A DNA stretch of 64,000 nucleotides. It comes from Darksidea phi. Its lineage: Eukaryota; Ascomycota; Dothideomycetes; Pleosporales; Lentitheciaceae. Location: assembly GCA_030770425.1 (NCBI GenBank), contig JASJFT010000205.1, positions 1-64,000 of the forward strand, read 5' to 3'. Below the pieces are notes generated by a model, which was given only the letters and a program-made list of their open reading frames with translations, was not told the DNA's origin and did not search any database. A program made the position numbers and the translations under genes. Of the stretch, positions 38,748 through 50,383 are shown piece after piece. Position 1 is the first letter of the stretch; the number at the start of each line of letters is the position of its first letter.

Positions 38748-40771
38748 ATGGACATCCCTTCAAACCTGACCTCAAAGCTTCCCAAGATGCCTTCCTCTAG
38801 CACCGGCGCGAATACTAACCAGAACGACCCCGTCCAGCACCCGCTCCAAGCCACGGCCATGGCTATCCAGGGCGCTGTAAAGGGCGAGGGCCGCGCTCCC
38901 CGCATGAGCCATATGCAGAGCTCCAATGAGGGGCCCGCGGACATCATTGCCAAGGTGTCTGGAGCTGTTCAAGGCGGAAAACGCGAGGATGATGGTGCTT
39001 ACTTCACAAACAATGAGGGCATCCCATGGCCGGATGCGTAGGTATCCTCCAGTCTATACTGCAGTCGAGAAACTAAGTGTGCCCAGCGAACACAGCAAGA
39101 CGATTGGAGGCATCCCAGTCGCGAGTGATGTCTTCCTTTTCCAGAAGCAGCAGACCTTCAACCGCTCCAAAACTCTGGAGCGCATGGTTCACCCCAGCGG
39201 ATCAGGTGCTTTTGGCTATTTTGAGACCACAAAGGATGTCACCGGCCTTACCGTACGCTCACCTACGCTATGCTACGACTATGCTGACGAGAATTCCAGA
39301 AAGCCAACTTCTTGTCCAGCGTGGGCGAGAAAACTCCCATTTTCATCCGATTTTCTACTGTCACGCCAGGAAGAGAGTATGCCGATGAGGCTCGCAACCC
39401 GCGCGGCTTTGCCGTCAAATTCTACACTACGGAGGGCAACTACGACATTGTTGGTCTGAACTTTGTAAGCCACCACCTCCCTGTTGCTTTTCTTCACTAA
39501 CATGCATAGCCCGTCTTCTTCTGTCGTGATCCTATCCAAGGTCCCGATGTTATCCGGTCACAGTGGCGCAATCCCAAGAACTTCCTCTTCGACTACGACG
39601 CCATCTTTGACCTCCTTGGCTGCACCCCTGAGGGCAATCACGCCGGCCTCATGTTCTTCAGCGACCATGGTACACCAGTAGGTTGGCGCTTCAACCATGG
39701 CTACGGCTGTCACACGTTCAAGTGGGTCAACGCAGAGGGCAAGTTCGTCTACATCAAGTACCACTTCATTGCCGAGCACGGCCAGAAGCAGTTCACGCAA
39801 CAACAAGCGACGCAGATGTGTGGCGAAGACCCTGACTACTCCAAGCGCGATCTGTGGGAGACGATAGAGAACGGTACAGAGATCGCTTGGAAGGCCCACG
39901 TACAGGTCATGCAACCCGAAGATGCTGACCCCGAAAAGCTTGGTTTCGATCCCTTCGACGTCACCAAGGTGTGGCCGCGCTCTCAGTTCCCCATGCAGGA
40001 GTTTGGTCGCTTGGTGCTCAACAAGAACCCCGAGAACTACCACCGCGATGTCGAACAAGCTGCCTTCTCCCCGGGAAGCATGGTCCCCGGTATCGAGGAC
40101 TCGCCTGACCCACTTCTTCAGTTCCGCATGTTCTTCTACCGTGACGCGCAGTACCACCGCATCGGTGTGAATCTCCACCAGGTTCCGGTCAACTGTCCGT
40201 TCATGGCAAAGTCGTACGCATCGCTTAACTTCGACGGCAATATGCGCGTCGACGCGAACCATGCGGGCAACAAGCAATACGCGCCGAATAGCTTTGCGCA
40301 CAAGTTCAGGCCGGACGTTGCCGAAGCGCCGTACCAAGTCAATGACAACATCATGAGCAGGAAAAGCCATTACTGGCATGAAGGCAAGAAGAACGATTAC
40401 GCTCAGGCAACAGAGCTGTGGACGCGCGTGATGAGTGAGCAGGAAAGGAAGAACACGATCAAGAACACCGTCAACATGCTGAAGTTTGTCAAATTCCCTG
40501 AGATTCAGGTAAGTCCCTTTTTCGCTGTCCACTTCAACAGGCGGTTTGCTAACAGCCGCTGCAGAAGAAGTACCTTGCCCAGGTGTACAACATTGCCGTG
40601 GATTACTCCAAGGGTATCTATGACGGTCTTCCGAAGCCGGACTTCGAGTTCAGCGAGGTGGAGACATTGGCAGAGGATGCGCATTTGTGGTACAAAGAGA
40701 AGAAGTTCAGGACTGGTGCGGGAGACATGCTTACGGGCTATGCGCCGTCGGCGCCGGTCTACAATATGTAA
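38748..40771 (+). CDS. Heme catalase
   Basis: Five exons (38748-39037, 39087-39252, 39300-39464, 39510-40508, 40565-40771) encode 608 residues. After an N-terminal extension of about 80 residues comes the catalase core: [16 protein letters not shown] with the distal His (H132), [25 protein letters not shown] with the distal Asn, and [14 protein letters not shown] with the heme-ligand Tyr. A helical C-terminal domain follows ([19 protein letters not shown]). It lacks the extra flavodoxin-like domain of large-subunit catalases, so it belongs to the small-subunit type despite its length. It decomposes H2O2 to water and oxygen. There is no signal peptide and no C-terminal SKL. Either of two ATGs (38748 or the one encoding MPSSSTG) could be used. 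Confidence 0.95.
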
Positions 40772-41342
40772 GATGTCGGGTGCAGACGAGTAGTATCACG
40801 AGTATATGCAACGAGTCCATGAATGCGAATTCTATTTTTTTCTAATCTTCATCGTCTGTAACATTACTAAAAGATACTGGTGGTGCTGCCCTATAGTCGC
40901 CGGTGTGATTTGAAATACTCGGAACCATTTCGGCATCTACGCACAGGTTGGCTGTCGCGCTCAACAGCACCTTCGGAGACTTTTACTCGACCAATTCACA
41001 CCACGTACATTAACCTACCTCTAACCATAATCATTGTGGAGGTAGTACTGCTGTCTTCCAGCTCTCGCATTTGAGTCCGACAGTGCTCTGTGGACAACAC
41101 AGGACTCTTCATCGTGTCGGTCATGAAGGCCAAGTCTCTTTCTCTCTATCGCCGCTCGATGAAGTCGCCGAAACCCTAACGAAAAGTCTCCCGAAGCGCA
41201 TTATAAAATGGCTAAGAAAAGCGGCTCACTGTCTACTACCCAACAATCACTCCTTCATCAACATCATCCCACACGCTGCCCATCCAAACTCTAGGTCGCA
41301 ATTTTCAAACCCAACCCCCCAACATCCCATCACTATTTTATC
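40772..41342. other. Intergenic, nothing recognised
   Basis: Catalase terminator and GST promoter region (pyrimidine-rich near 41275-41340). Confidence 0.4.
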
Positions 41343-42140
41343 ATGACCTCCCCCCACCCCAATCCCATGTTCCCGCAAACCACCACCACCATCTGGCTCT
41401 GGCCCACCGGCCTCTTCACCCGCCGCATAATCTACTACTTCCGCGCCAAGCAAATCACGCTCTCCGCCCTAGCCGCCCACAACATCTATCTCCTCCCCGT
41501 CATCCTTAGCGCCGAGGGGAAATTAGTTACAAAAGAGGGGTACGAGGAGAGGCCAGCGGGTATGAGTATACCTTGTATGCGCATCGCGCACTCCGACGGG
41601 AAGACGACCTGGATTCATGAGTCCGTCGCCATTATCGCCTACCTCGAAGAGATCTTCGGGGTTAAAGAGGGGTATGAGAATATTATGGGTAGGACGATTG
41701 AGCAGCGCGCGAGGACTAGCGACGTCGTGAGTGTGCTTGCGGATGCGATTGTCTGGGTCAATGTCGTGGGGATCCATTCGGACACTTCGACACTTGCTTG
41801 GTCTGGTCTTACCGCCTCTGATATGTCGTCGAGTGCGGCCGCGGATGCGAAGAAGCGGTTTCGCAACTATCTTGCCAAGTTGGAGGGATGGGTGGAGAAG
41901 GATGTTGTGGAAGGGAGCACGAAGAGTATTAGTGGGGAGGGCGCGCATGTTACGCTTGCGGATCTGGTTCTCATGGCGAGTGTGTCTTATGCGGAGGATT
42001 ACTATCAGAGGGATTGGATTGAAGAGCATGGCGTGTTGAGGGTTTGGTGCGATAGGGCCAAGGTGGACGCGTGGTGCGTGGGGTGGGAGGGGTTGAAGGG
42101 TGCTGAGCAGACGGGATGGGCGGCTGTTCTTAGAAAATGA
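41343..42140 (+). CDS. Glutathione S-transferase-like protein
   Basis: An intronless 265-residue protein with a GST layout. A thioredoxin-like N-terminal half includes IWLWPTGLFTRRIIYYFRAK, the cis-Pro segment MSIPCMRI and the glutathione-binding WIHESVAIIAYLEE (the family's ES pair). An all-helical C-terminal half contains the GST-C signature region GAHVTLADLVLMASVSYAEDYY. The active-site Ser/Cys/Tyr near the N-terminus is not obvious, so catalysis is uncertain; fungal GST-like proteins of this kind are often of unknown substrate. It ends tail-to-tail 144 bp from the Cys-Pro motif gene. Confidence 0.85.
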   Translation: MTSPHPNPMFPQTTTTIWLWPTGLFTRRIIYYFRAKQITLSALAAHNIYLLPVILSAEGKLVTKEGYEERPAGMSIPCMRIAHSDGKTTWIHESVAIIAYLEEIFGVKEGYENIMGRTIEQRARTSDVVSVLADAIVWVNVVGIHSDTSTLAWSGLTASDMSSSAAADAKKRFRNYLAKLEGWVEKDVVEGSTKSISGEGAHVTLADLVLMASVSYAEDYYQRDWIEEHGVLRVWCDRAKVDAWCVGWEGLKGAEQTGWAAVLRK

Positions 42141-42284
42141 TAACTATGTAGAGAGATGTGACGAACGGTGTGTTACGCGAAGACTGAAAGAATTTCTTCA
42201 ATATAATAGTCGAATAGTTCATACCGCTATCGTTACCATGAGCAAAATGTCCCAACCCCACCCAATAACGCCATATCCAGTTGT

Positions 42285-42792
42285 TCAAGCATGAGCTTTC
42301 CCATGCTGCCCCGTAACGGGACAGACAGCCTCTTCCGCGGCGGCCTGTACACTCGGATGCGAATGCACCTTCTGCTTATGATGTCCCACTGTCGCCTTTG
42401 TAACCGGACACACATCATCCGGCTTCGCGTCCGCTGTGCTCGGATGATCCGGCGGCAGCACTGTCGTCGCGGTGCCAACAACGGGGCATATGTCATCGTC
42501 CATGGCCTGGCTTTTAGGCTGTTGCAAGACGTTTTTCAGCGCGGGGCAAGCGGTTGCGACGGGCGAGGTTGGGTCGCTGATGGGGACTGAGGGGTGTGGG
42601 TGCAGGTTGTGGTGGTGGTCTGTTGTTGCGCCTACAACGGGGCAGGTCTGTACCGTTGTATCAGCATATATGCACCCTTGGAGCTCATCGACCTTTTGTG
42701 CTTACCTGGCCATCTTTCTCAAGGTCGATTGACGGGTGGTTTGGGGGGAGAGTTTGATTTGTAGAGCCGATGACTGGGCACGCGGTAGCCAT
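42285..42792 (-). CDS. Small protein with six Cys-Pro motifs and His clusters
   Basis: Two exons (42706-42792, 42285-42647; 58-nt intron) give 149 residues with no signal peptide or transmembrane helix. All six cysteines are followed by proline: CPVIG, CPVVG, CPALK, CPVVG, CPVTK, CPVTG. The protein is two imperfect copies of a unit of about 70 residues. Each copy has CPV[IV]G followed by LPP[ND]HPS, then CPV-x-[GK]AT with an HH cluster and H-x-HPSV, and closes with a further CP. Cys-Pro dipeptides with flanking His are the hallmark of heme-regulatory motifs, so heme or metal binding is a reasonable inference, not shown. I do not recognise a named family. The GST and, 1.5 kb away, the heme enzyme catalase are near neighbours. 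Confidence 0.8.
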
Positions 42793-44735
42793 GATGAACT
42801 TTTCTGGTGCAGTATTTTGTTGGGTGAGTAGTCTATATGCAAAGGCTGGAGTGGATGGGAGAGGTGAGTGGATTGTGAGGGGTAGATGTGAGTTATGTAC
42901 CGCCGATACGGCTGCCTTCGGCCCTAATGAGGCTGGGGACCGTTTTGGTTTGGGAGGTGTGACGTCAGTTGTCCGGGTGCGGGTCAGCCTCAATGCGCGA
43001 CCTGCGATTGGCTGGGGTTTCTCTATCAACCAGGCGAGGTGTCGCAACATCAGACGGGATCGCCTGAACATCAAACTGATGATCTTGATTGTTTTTGTTG
43101 CCCGTCTTCACAAACTCTGTACTATTTTGGGGGCGGTCGGGAGATGGTCACGAGCGTGCGACCCATATGGGCAATGCGACAATAGTGAGCACAAGAAGCT
43201 TGGACTAATGCCAACTCCCACCCCTTCTCTCCCTTCCGCCTCCGTCTCCGCCCTATCCTTTCCTTTAGAACCCGTGCTTATCTCGCCCCAGTGCGCTGTT
43301 CTCTCGCCCATCTCAGCCTCGACACCCCCACCTCCCGCTTCTTCGCGAACTCGCCAACAAACTAATTACTCGGTTACTGCAAGGTCCTCAGTGGGTTCTT
43401 AGGATAGGTCTCAACCCCTCGGATGGACGCCGTCGAGGTAGACATACTCTAATTCTTGCATTCGAGCAATTGTCGGAGCTGAACTCGTCGAGCGGACAGT
43501 GAACCAGCTTGATCACATAGCTCTCGGGGATTGTGCACACTCCTCATCAATTTCTGCACGTGGAATCTCAACGGCACGGCGCGTAGATTCGGGGAGCGGG
43601 CTATAAAGCCTATTTCGGTAATGTGATTATCGACAGCCTTGTTTTACCTCTCTATAGCGGTATCAGCATATCTCCGGCGCATCTCTCCTAAACCTAATCT
43701 TAAGCAAGGAAGTAGCCATCTCACCATACAGGAGCGAAACACTCTTAATCGCCCCAAACCCTCTCCATTTGGTATACCCTCCACAAAATCCACAAACCAC
43801 GGCATAATTAGGATATAGACTACTTGAACACGAATGCCTCCGTCGTCTAGAGGTCCTGCACTGGTACTGCACCTAGCATTTTCTGGTCTGTAAACGCGAG
43901 ATTTGGTAAATAGAGCGGGAATTTCGGTGATGAGAAGTTGTTAAATGTACGGTCGCATATGATGAGTTGCTTGGGCCCTGGAGTTGCGGGTTCACGTACG
44001 CTGTTCAGGGTGATTAGTATTGTGAAGAAAGAATGTAAGCCTTTAGGGCTTATTGTAACCATACGCAACAAGGGTTTCTGGTTTTGTTATGACAACCGTC
44101 TTCACACACGCAGTTGATGTACTTAAACACGACTTGGTGGCGGGACTCCGGGGGTCCAAAAAGGGAAAGAGGTGGGGACGGTCCTGCATTCTTCTTTCCT
44201 AGAATTGTGAGGAGCGACATCCTTCAAGCAGAGGCCGTGTCTCGGATTCGTCGATACCCTTCCTCGGTATGCCTTTGTTGTTGATGTAGTCCAATGCGAT
44301 GCACAATGTGGAATAATTATCACTCCGTGTTGTGTCTTTCTAGCTGACCTTTGTGTTCGAAGTGGAGTTCCGTATGTTTTGGGTGCAAGATCCAAACAGC
44401 AAAGCCGTAGTTGTAGGTTTTTAAATATGATAGCTCAATAATTTAACGTATAACGTTGTCATGAATCTGCATGCTCAACCTCTGCATAAGTGGATCATAT
44501 TGCAAAATTGTCAGCAATCCGTGCTATTTGGGCGCATCGCTTCACAATGAAGCCTTCCAAATTATCTCACACTTTCATTGTGCCAATCTTTCATACTTTT
44601 ACATTCATTAAGTAGAACCCTAGGAGTATATAATGATCTCATGCCGTGGAGCAACACTAATTGCCAATTGATCCTCGAACTCAACTTCCAGCACGTCTTC
44701 AGCCTTTCTTGGAAAATTCCTAGTTCTCAGTCAAA
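42793..44735. other. 1.9-kb gene-poor region with possible coding remnant
   Basis: No firm gene. On the minus strand between 43663 and 44071 two adjacent frames look weakly protein-like (one includes FSSPKFPLYLPNLAFTDQK, the next CGFCGGYTKWRGFGAIKS), separated by a stop. They may be exons of a decayed gene, but no start, splice pattern or family could be supported. The rest shows nothing. Confidence 0.35.
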
Positions 44736-45635
44736 ATGCTCTACAAGACCAAGGTTACGATAATCTCTCCATGGTCAACGGATAACTGGCCCCCGTCCAT
44801 AGACACATTTAAAAACCGACCCCCGTCCACAGACCCATTTAACTTCATGCTCTTGCCGCCTGAGATCCGCGAGCAAGTAATACAGTACTACATCCTCGAA
44901 GACCGCCCCCCCAAAGTCGTAAAGTCTATGCACTGGAACGGTATTCACGGATATTGCTGCATATGGAGGTGGCCTGAGGAACTCATGATCTGCGAGCCAG
45001 ACAGCAAAGCCGACCTCCCCGACCTCATTCGCCCAAAGTGGCTTCCAAACTTGGCGCTGCTAAACCACGAGCTTCGACATGAAGTAACGAACCTTATGCT
45101 CAGAAGTACCAAGACAATTACACTCAAGTATGTGAAAAACCCGTACCCCACTCTAATTCCTTGGTTTGAGCGCTTCCTGGGTAGCCTATCCGGCGACGAC
45201 AAAGAGGGCTTTAATGCCGTGCACTCCCTCAACTTTCCAACCATCCAATTCGAAGGCGTCGGCCGAATCCCTCCCACCGCCTCCCTTGAAACCTCTCTTA
45301 TGAAGCGTTGTCCCAAGCTCCGGCACGTTAACTTGACATTTAACAACATCGGCCTCATTCGCCATCAATACATGTCAAAGCATAGGGGTCCATACCCTCT
45401 CGACTACTTCCTCGACAAGTATAACCTCAGGGGTATGCTGGACTGTGCGGCGTTGGAACTTGTCGATATCGAGGGGTGTATAGAAGAAGGGCTTGACTAT
45501 GATTTCGATCAATTGGAGACATTGAGAAAGTTCGGCAAGTGGTTGAGAGAAGGGTGCGAGGAGAGGGGTAGGGCGGTGGATGTTTGGTTACATGTCAGGC
45601 GTACGTTTTCTAGAGAAGAGGGGGTGAAGCTTTAA
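44736..45635 (+). CDS. Fungal hypothetical protein, F-box-like N-terminus
   Basis: An intronless 299-residue protein. The N-terminal LLPPEIREQVIQYYILED resembles the start of the fungal F-box-like families (L-P-x-E-[IL]-R-x-x-[IV]-[YW]-x-Y). A WLPNLALLNHELRHEV block follows, as in the large expanded family of fungal hypothetical proteins with this motif order, then an LRR-like region (KRCPKLRHVNLTFNNIGLI). True F-box function (Skp1 binding, substrate recruitment to SCF) cannot be claimed. A broken gene of similar character lies just to the right on the opposite strand. Confidence 0.65.
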   Translation: MLYKTKVTIISPWSTDNWPPSIDTFKNRPPSTDPFNFMLLPPEIREQVIQYYILEDRPPKVVKSMHWNGIHGYCCIWRWPEELMICEPDSKADLPDLIRPKWLPNLALLNHELRHEVTNLMLRSTKTITLKYVKNPYPTLIPWFERFLGSLSGDDKEGFNAVHSLNFPTIQFEGVGRIPPTASLETSLMKRCPKLRHVNLTFNNIGLIRHQYMSKHRGPYPLDYFLDKYNLRGMLDCAALELVDIEGCIEEGLDYDFDQLETLRKFGKWLREGCEERGRAVDVWLHVRRTFSREEGVKL

Positions 45636-45908
45636 TTGATGACGTGAGTTGAAATGCGCCTGTGACTCGGGCACTGCGGTTGTGATCGCATTAATTTAGC
45701 ACGAAGGTCGATTCAGTCACCTCGTACACATTGATAAAAGAAATTAATCAGCACCTCTAACGTGTAGTATGACACTCTCAAACATGTAATTATTACTGTT
45801 ATGCAAAACTAAAAAGTCATAAACATTACTTGCTTCACTACAAAAGCGTTTGACGTGCGTCGTTTTAAATCATGGATGCTATAATAAGCAACAACGCTAC
45901 CAACAACA

Positions 45909-46691
45909 TCATTGTGGCCTGATCCTAACCTCAATCGTCTTTGCTTCCTCCTCAAATCCTAATCTCAACAGGTGCTCCATCTCCCCCATCTTCTCTGCAA
46001 ACTCCATCGCACCCAAAATCTCGGCATCCGAACCGTCCCTCATTGAGCAATCTCCAACCGTACGCCACCCAAAGAACCACTTTAGCACAATTTTCTCAAG
46101 GTTCTCGAGCTCGAATAGTCTATCCAGTCCATGTATCTCGAAGATGGTGCGGGCAGTCAGGTATTGCAACGCAAAATAACTGTCAGTACACAACTTCGCG
46201 ATTGTTCGGGCACAGCTTCCATTGAACCACAGTGTTACAGTGCGCAAGTTTGGATCTATGCTAGGACTTGATGCGCCGTCTGATAAATCCTCATAGAACT
46301 TGTGGAACTCAAGATGCCTCACAGAAAGATAGCCTTGCTCGCCCGGGAACCAGTCCAGAAACTGCGCAAAATACGACCTTGATCTCGATGAAACAAGTTC
46401 GAAAGATCTGCTGCGCAGATAGTACAGACCTGCATCGACGCCTGTTGCGTGGTTAGTGTGGAATATGCCATAGTCGTGGCTGCGGTGGTTGGTATAGCCG
46501 AGGGGCGAGGCAAGTGGATTGATAGAGCGCAGATCACCATCAAGCACGTAGCTGTAGATTTCTTACCTCAGTTCCAGAGGTAAATCTGGGAAGATAGTGT
46601 GGGATTTAATAATGCAGTATGGTGCGAGCTCGTCGGTGTAGCCGTCCATGCCGTGGAGGAGGTACCGAAAGTAGTGTAAGTTGAATAACAT
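45909..46691 (-). pseudogene. F-box-like hypothetical gene with in-frame stop
   Basis: From an ATG at 46691 the frame reads LFNLHYFRYLLHGMDG and IFPDLPLELR, meets TAA near 46563, and continues in the same frame as EIYSYVLDGDLRSINPLA to a stop at 45909. LPLELR-x-EIYSYVL is the fungal F-box-like opening, with the stop replacing one residue (a CAA-to-TAA change would explain it). The stretch GTAAGAAATCTACAG spanning the stop would be an impossible 15-nt intron. Either a pseudogene or a single-base error. The downstream part is an intact-looking helical protein. Confidence 0.55.
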
Positions 46692-47484
46692 GTCATAACG
46701 CTTTGCATTTGTATGATGGGGGTAGTCATATGGCTTGCGTTGTAGAAGAAGTAATAGGCGGATGGGAAGTAGCCCGGTTTGCTACACCTCATATTTACCA
46801 ACATATCCATTGGGACGGTCGAAGAAGGATGACGTCTATCCTCCTTTTTCCGTCAATGGTTTAAGGTATCATCGCGTTATATCGCGAGTTTACAGTTGAA
46901 AAAGAAAAACGAATCACCGTTGTCATTCGTCACATGCAGATCGTTCGTGAATGCACAAATTAGTCGTGAAAGATCACCGAAGTGTCCCGGGCTTCAATAT
47001 GGCCCACTTCACGGAAGGATCTTCAATGCCTAATCTATTGGGTCTGAGATTTGAGGAACGGAGAAGTGCCGCTTTAGGGATAAGATATACGGTTTAAGAA
47101 TATACACCGAGAAGATATTCTATTTTTCCAACCTACTTTCGATTATTCACTCCTTTCCCTCCACATTTTGGTCCGCATATGTCACATTGAATTTGATGTC
47201 TTATACCGTCTGACATACTCCAGATCACGTATTTTTATAAATCTTCAAGCTACACCTCCATTCCTGCATTCCTCAATCCAATGCTCCACAACCTAAAATG
47301 GAGTCGCTTCAAGCCAATCAGAGTTGTTCCATTGCGCCTTCTTCACCAATGTTTGATTGATTCAATAATAACTACATCTTGTGAAAACCAGAATGAGAGC
47401 AACGTGACTATTTAAATACAGTTTTCTTTGAACTCACATACCAATGAACGATGATCCAAAGTGTTTCCTCTATCTCAGTACTCC
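46692..47484. other. Intergenic, nothing recognised
   Basis: AT-rich spacer; no feature supported. Confidence 0.4.
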
Positions 47485-50383
47485 CTACTGTGGAAGTCCT
47501 ACATACCTGGCCCCAGCCGGTACCCCAGCGGGCATTTCCTTCAAACCATCCCTAGACGCAACCCTCCGAACAGGAGCCCCATATCCTGGCGGAGCATGCG
47601 ACAAAGTCCCATTCGCCGCCCCGTGCCAATTCGGTTGTCGTTCCTGTCCATCTGCCTCGATTGGTCGTTGCATTTGCACTGGATACCCTCGCGGAGCATC
47701 GCCGGGTGGCGAGGTTAACTGCTGAGAGTTGTTGGATATGTTATCGAAGGAGCTGCCATATCCATTGGGGTATTGTCCTAACCGCTGCTGCTGTTGCTGG
47801 TATCCTTGAGTGAAATTGTCTGGTTGACGAGGCATCAGTCGAGGGGATGGTTGCGGACTTGCACCCTGCTGTTGTTGCTGTTGGTTCCAGGAGAGTCTCT
47901 GAGTGCCATTGGTTTGAGGAGCTGCTTCGAGTTCCTTAGCCAGGGCCTGGTTGATGGCATCTGGAGCGGCCTGAGTGATACTGGGAGTGTTGTTTGAAGG
48001 CGCATTAACTGTTGTCTTTGGTATCGCTGGTATGGGCCGGCGAGGAACGGGCGGGTCTTGCGGTTGTTCCGGCGGTTGCCTAGGTCGCTGCTGCTCCGGA
48101 GGCGGCGGGTTTGACGGCTCTGTGGGCGTTGGGGAAGATGTTCCTGTATGTGGTTCTGTTGGGGGAGCTCTTGGTGAAGGACGTGAAACACCGACAGGAG
48201 GAGACGACGACTGGGGAGTAGGCGAAGGGACGAAATCTTCATCCACTTGCCCATTGGTGTCTGCATCATCTTCGCCGTACTACCAGCGATTAGTTTCATC
48301 ATCCGGCCGCTTCAGAAATGTTCATGTATGTACGTACCACACGAAGCTCTTTACGATTTGCGAGACTGAGACAAGCGTCTAGCGCTTCTTCAATGCGAGT
48401 CTTTTGGCCCCTGAGAGCTGCGCGTCGGTCCCTCGTTTCTTTTTTCTCCGCGGCAATCAGTTCAATGGTATCGTTCTTCATTCTGTGGACCCTCCCTGAA
48501 CTAAAGATGCTCGACAAGCCCTGGAGAAGGTGGCGCTCAATGACTTGGGTGATGATGTTTGTGAGAAATGTTTGAGCCGAGAGCTACAAATGGGTCAGCC
48601 AGAAGAGAACCGTACACGAAATGGTCTCTGTAGAAATGCCTACCTCATAGAATATGAGCATCTTCTCTAGGAATTCCTCTGCCTCCGTGTAATTGTTCGC
48701 TGCTGCCCTCGCCTGCCATCTTCTAACGCGCAAAGCATATTCGGGATCATATGGCTGAACCTCAAATTGGAGGTCTTTTAGTATTAGACTGAGCTCGGCT
48801 TGAGCATCTTTGAGCATGCTCTTAATGTGAGGGTCTAGAAAGTGGGCCCTGACGGGGTCGCGCATCCGCTGCGGCCAGACACTGTCGATAATCTCTCCTA
48901 TAAATTCATTGCAAACGACGCCCACATCGTCCTTGTGCTCTCGTGCCAGGGTAGCCCAGTTGGTTGCGAAACGTTGGAAGAACTGGTATATAAGGCGTGC
49001 GTTGTGGTCGCCGAAAAATTCCACTCCCTTGTGCTGCATAAGAAAAGGTTCGACTTCCTTTTTGGCAAAATCGCGCTTAGTCATTCCGCCGGGCGTTGAG
49101 GAAGAGCTATCATCCTGGATTCCTGAAGAAAAGGGGTGTTTTGACCCTTGCGTCCGAATACGATTCGCAAACTCTTGATTTGCCTTGACAACGCGGGCAC
49201 GCAGGTTCTGCGCGGGAATAAATCGAGGGTCATACTCGTGTAGAAAGAACGATGTCCCTGGAGGGTTTGCGTAAGTGCCTTGCATCGCTGGAGGGACCAG
49301 TCTGTTCGAATCTTCGAAAAATCCGAAGAGATCGCCCTTCATCTCCTCGACAGTCTCTTTTGCATGGCCTAGTGAACGCAACTCTTTTTCAGTGTCATCG
49401 AATGCTCGTTGCAGTTCCTTCCTCAACGTCTTGATATACTTTCCAATATGGCGTTGTAATTGTAAGCTCAGCTTCTGACTCAAAGCATCCACTCCTCGCC
49501 TTGACGAAGGCAATACGCCCCATGCGCTGCTTGCGAAGAAATGGTCTTCGTTGCGTTTTCGCTCTTCTGGAGAAGGCCAAGTTCCACCGTCTTTCGGAGG
49601 TGGGGGATTCCGCAGGGCGAACCAGCCTAACTTGAAGCGATTCTCTTTGTCTTCGTTCTTGACCAACTGAATGAACTTGTCCTCAAGTCCGATTGAAGAC
49701 GTGAGGTCGGGTTTGGTCAGGACACCAATTGTGCGGGAGCCAGAAGGGTCAAAATGACGGGCTTTCTTCAGAATCGGTGCATGAACGTAGTCATGGTTTC
49801 CTCCGACAACTGCCAATATGATGGTTCTTGAGCTGGCCATGTATTTTTCTGTCAGAGCTTCAATGGCTTTGATGTCTTCAATTGACTGATCACAATTTGG
49901 ATTCTGGACGAGGCCTGGCAAATCAACCAAGGTAAGATGCGGTATGGAGGGCCCTTGCATTTCAACGATCAAGATGTCTCGCGCCGCAAAACGTCCTGGG
50001 ATGTCCTTTGGTGCAATCAATTCGGTTGCGCGACTCATAAGGATCGGAAACGGCGTTGAATCTTCAAGGTTCTTCCCAAAACTTTCCAACCGTTCCAGCT
50101 CTTGATCGCTCCGGTTCTCCGCGTCTGGAATGATTTCCACTCTGAAAGATTTCTTTTCCGCATGGCGGAGCCGGAGTTCCGTTGCGAACCTGGTGCAGGC
50201 TCCTGCGGCGCGTGGAAATGGCTCTCCAGTGATGGCCTCAAGAACGGAACTCTTGCCCGAAGATTGGTCGCCAACCACGGCAATTTGGGGAAGTTGGATA
50301 CTGCTGACTTGCGCATACTGAATTTTACCGATAAGATCGAGCAGGCTACGCTGCTCTTTCGCAAGATCCGACCCCTCCAGCAT
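47485..50383 (-). CDS. Dynamin-family (Mx/Vps1-like) large GTPase
   Basis: Three exons (48644-50383, 48338-48583, 47485-48279; introns 60 and 58 nt) encode 926 residues. The dynamin GTPase domain is clear: GDQSSGKSS (38-46) as P-loop, switch Thr in AGACTRF, DLPG and TKPD. A middle/stalk region with GGMTKRDF and a GED-like helical region (LSAQTFLTNIITQVIERHL, ELIAAEKKETRDRR) follow. The C-terminal 260 residues are Pro/Gln/Ser-rich and disordered, with a QQQQQQ run. Dynamins remodel membranes by GTP-driven assembly. This long-tailed kind is one of several fungal dynamin-like paralogues of unknown target, distinct from Vps1, Dnm1 and Mgm1. The start is the first ATG in frame. Confidence 0.9.

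Noticed and set aside
38183..38800. A 205-codon plus-strand frame between hemerythrin and catalase
   Set aside because: Low-complexity composition, no start-proximal features, overlaps the catalase 5' end and the shared promoter.
39558..40532. A 324-codon open frame antisense to the catalase gene
   Set aside because: It is an exact shadow of a high-GC-wobble catalase exon; the catalase frame has unmistakable family motifs.
43834..43870. TCCGTCGTCTAGAGG, resembling the start of a tRNA
   Set aside because: No matching acceptor, anticodon or T arm follows.
46549..46563. GTAAGAAATCTACAG read as an intron to remove the stop in the F-box-like gene
   Set aside because: Fifteen nucleotides is far below any workable spliceosomal intron length.
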